DNA of 64,000 nt, from positions 62,001 through 126,000 of the forward strand of contig CAWIZC010000006.1 in NCBI GenBank assembly GCA_963840445.1. The letters are read 5' to 3'. Numbering within the stretch: position 1 is the stretch's first letter; each line of letters begins with the position of its first letter. This document shows, piece by piece, positions 63,774 to 64,000 of the stretch. The notes under the pieces were generated by a model. The model was not told the DNA's origin and did not search any database. It saw nothing but the letters and a program-made list of their open reading frames with translations. The position numbers and the translations under genes are program-made. The DNA is from AWTP1-13 sp963840445 (GTDB lineage Bacteria > Pseudomonadota > Alphaproteobacteria > Rhizobiales > Hyphomicrobiaceae).

Positions 63774-64000
63774 GCGCCACTGCATCGGTACTTGGCCGGA
63801 CATCACCAGACCGAAGCGGACTGGCGGCTGTGCACGACGCTGCTACGGTTTGATGTGGTTTCTGTTGGTCGCTTCAAGTCCAGCCTGCGCTGGGTCGCCG
63901 ATTACCCGAGCCTGTCCAGCTACCTGCACCATCTCTATCAGTACTAAGTGTGGCCGACACCGTCGATATGCGGCACATCAAGGGCACTACTATCAGGCAT
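63774..64000 (+). pseudogene. C-terminal fragment of glutathionyl-hydroquinone reductase
   Basis: The open stretch from 63774 reads RYLAGHHQTEADWRLCTTLL, RFDVVSVGRFKSSLRWVADY, PSLSSYLHHLYQY and then stops at 63945 (TAA). The family sequence resumes in another frame as VADTVDMRHIKG before the window ends. These are the C-terminal motifs of Xi-class glutathione transferases (YqjG type). The 5' half is missing: a stop lies at 63771 in the same frame. It is a decayed or incomplete gene. Confidence 0.8.

Overview
The window looks like chromosomal DNA of a high-G+C alphaproteobacterium of the Hyphomicrobiales/Rhodospirillales type. The signs are: a SAM-II riboswitch ahead of metZ; an Hsp20-DUF1150 pair with a candidate RpoH promoter; a small SRP RNA followed by dnaX-ybaB-recR; a DnaX that keeps only one of the usual zinc-finger cysteines; the long dCTP-deaminase family; and several families of intergenic palindromes typical of soil alphaproteobacteria. 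The species cannot be named from sequence alone.

Layout. 0-9 kb is mostly housekeeping: an aldolase fragment, tRNA-Leu, truA, fmt, def, a broken VanX-like dipeptidase, argE, apaG, riboswitch-controlled metZ and dcd. 9-12 kb holds two tandem TPR proteins and a MarR/methyltransferase divergent pair with a perfect operator palindrome. 12-18 kb is a scattered urease cluster (ureG, DUF3995, two unrelated small genes, ureF, ureE, ureC). A lower-G+C gene sits between a divergent 21-codon ureC 5' remnant and the full ureC. 18-28 kb carries Hsp20/DUF1150, a TSUP permease, unknown secreted proteins, a glycosyltransferase, a copper-like trio (DUF2946-like, outer-membrane protein, PCuAC-like), SGNH hydrolase plus OpgC, and nudC. 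28.9-32.1 kb is ffs-dnaX-ybaB-recR.

32-36.6 kb is a catabolic run on the minus strand: galB-like hydratase, galC-like aldolase, VOC extradiol dioxygenase and a ThDP enzyme. 36.9-38.3 kb is a compact ParA-RHH-TIR group, the best candidate for an undescribed system. 38.7-48.1 kb is one long co-directional block: a haem c-binding DUF1588-like protein, a secreted partner, a Tat-exported DUF1501-like protein, then one UbiA-type prenyltransferase and three GT-C glycosyltransferases. 48-57.8 kb has a tiny lipoprotein, hydrolases, an FAD oxidoreductase, a ClpP-fold proteinase, and a second catabolic set (NMT1 binding protein, metallo-beta-lactamase lactonase, amidohydrolase, MmgE/PrpD). 57.8-64 kb is lower in G+C and partly decayed: a large zinc protease, DUF3300, remnants of ppk2 and of a glutathionyl-hydroquinone reductase, and a two-gene unit whose first product ends in LQGG.

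Two cross-cutting observations matter for interpretation. About nine otherwise well-conserved genes (dcd, ureC, nudC, opgC and others) are split by single frame changes. That density is more like residual indel errors in the assembly than real gene decay. Intergenic space is occupied by several repeat families, including three copies of an unusual five-hairpin composite element of about 250-280 bp.
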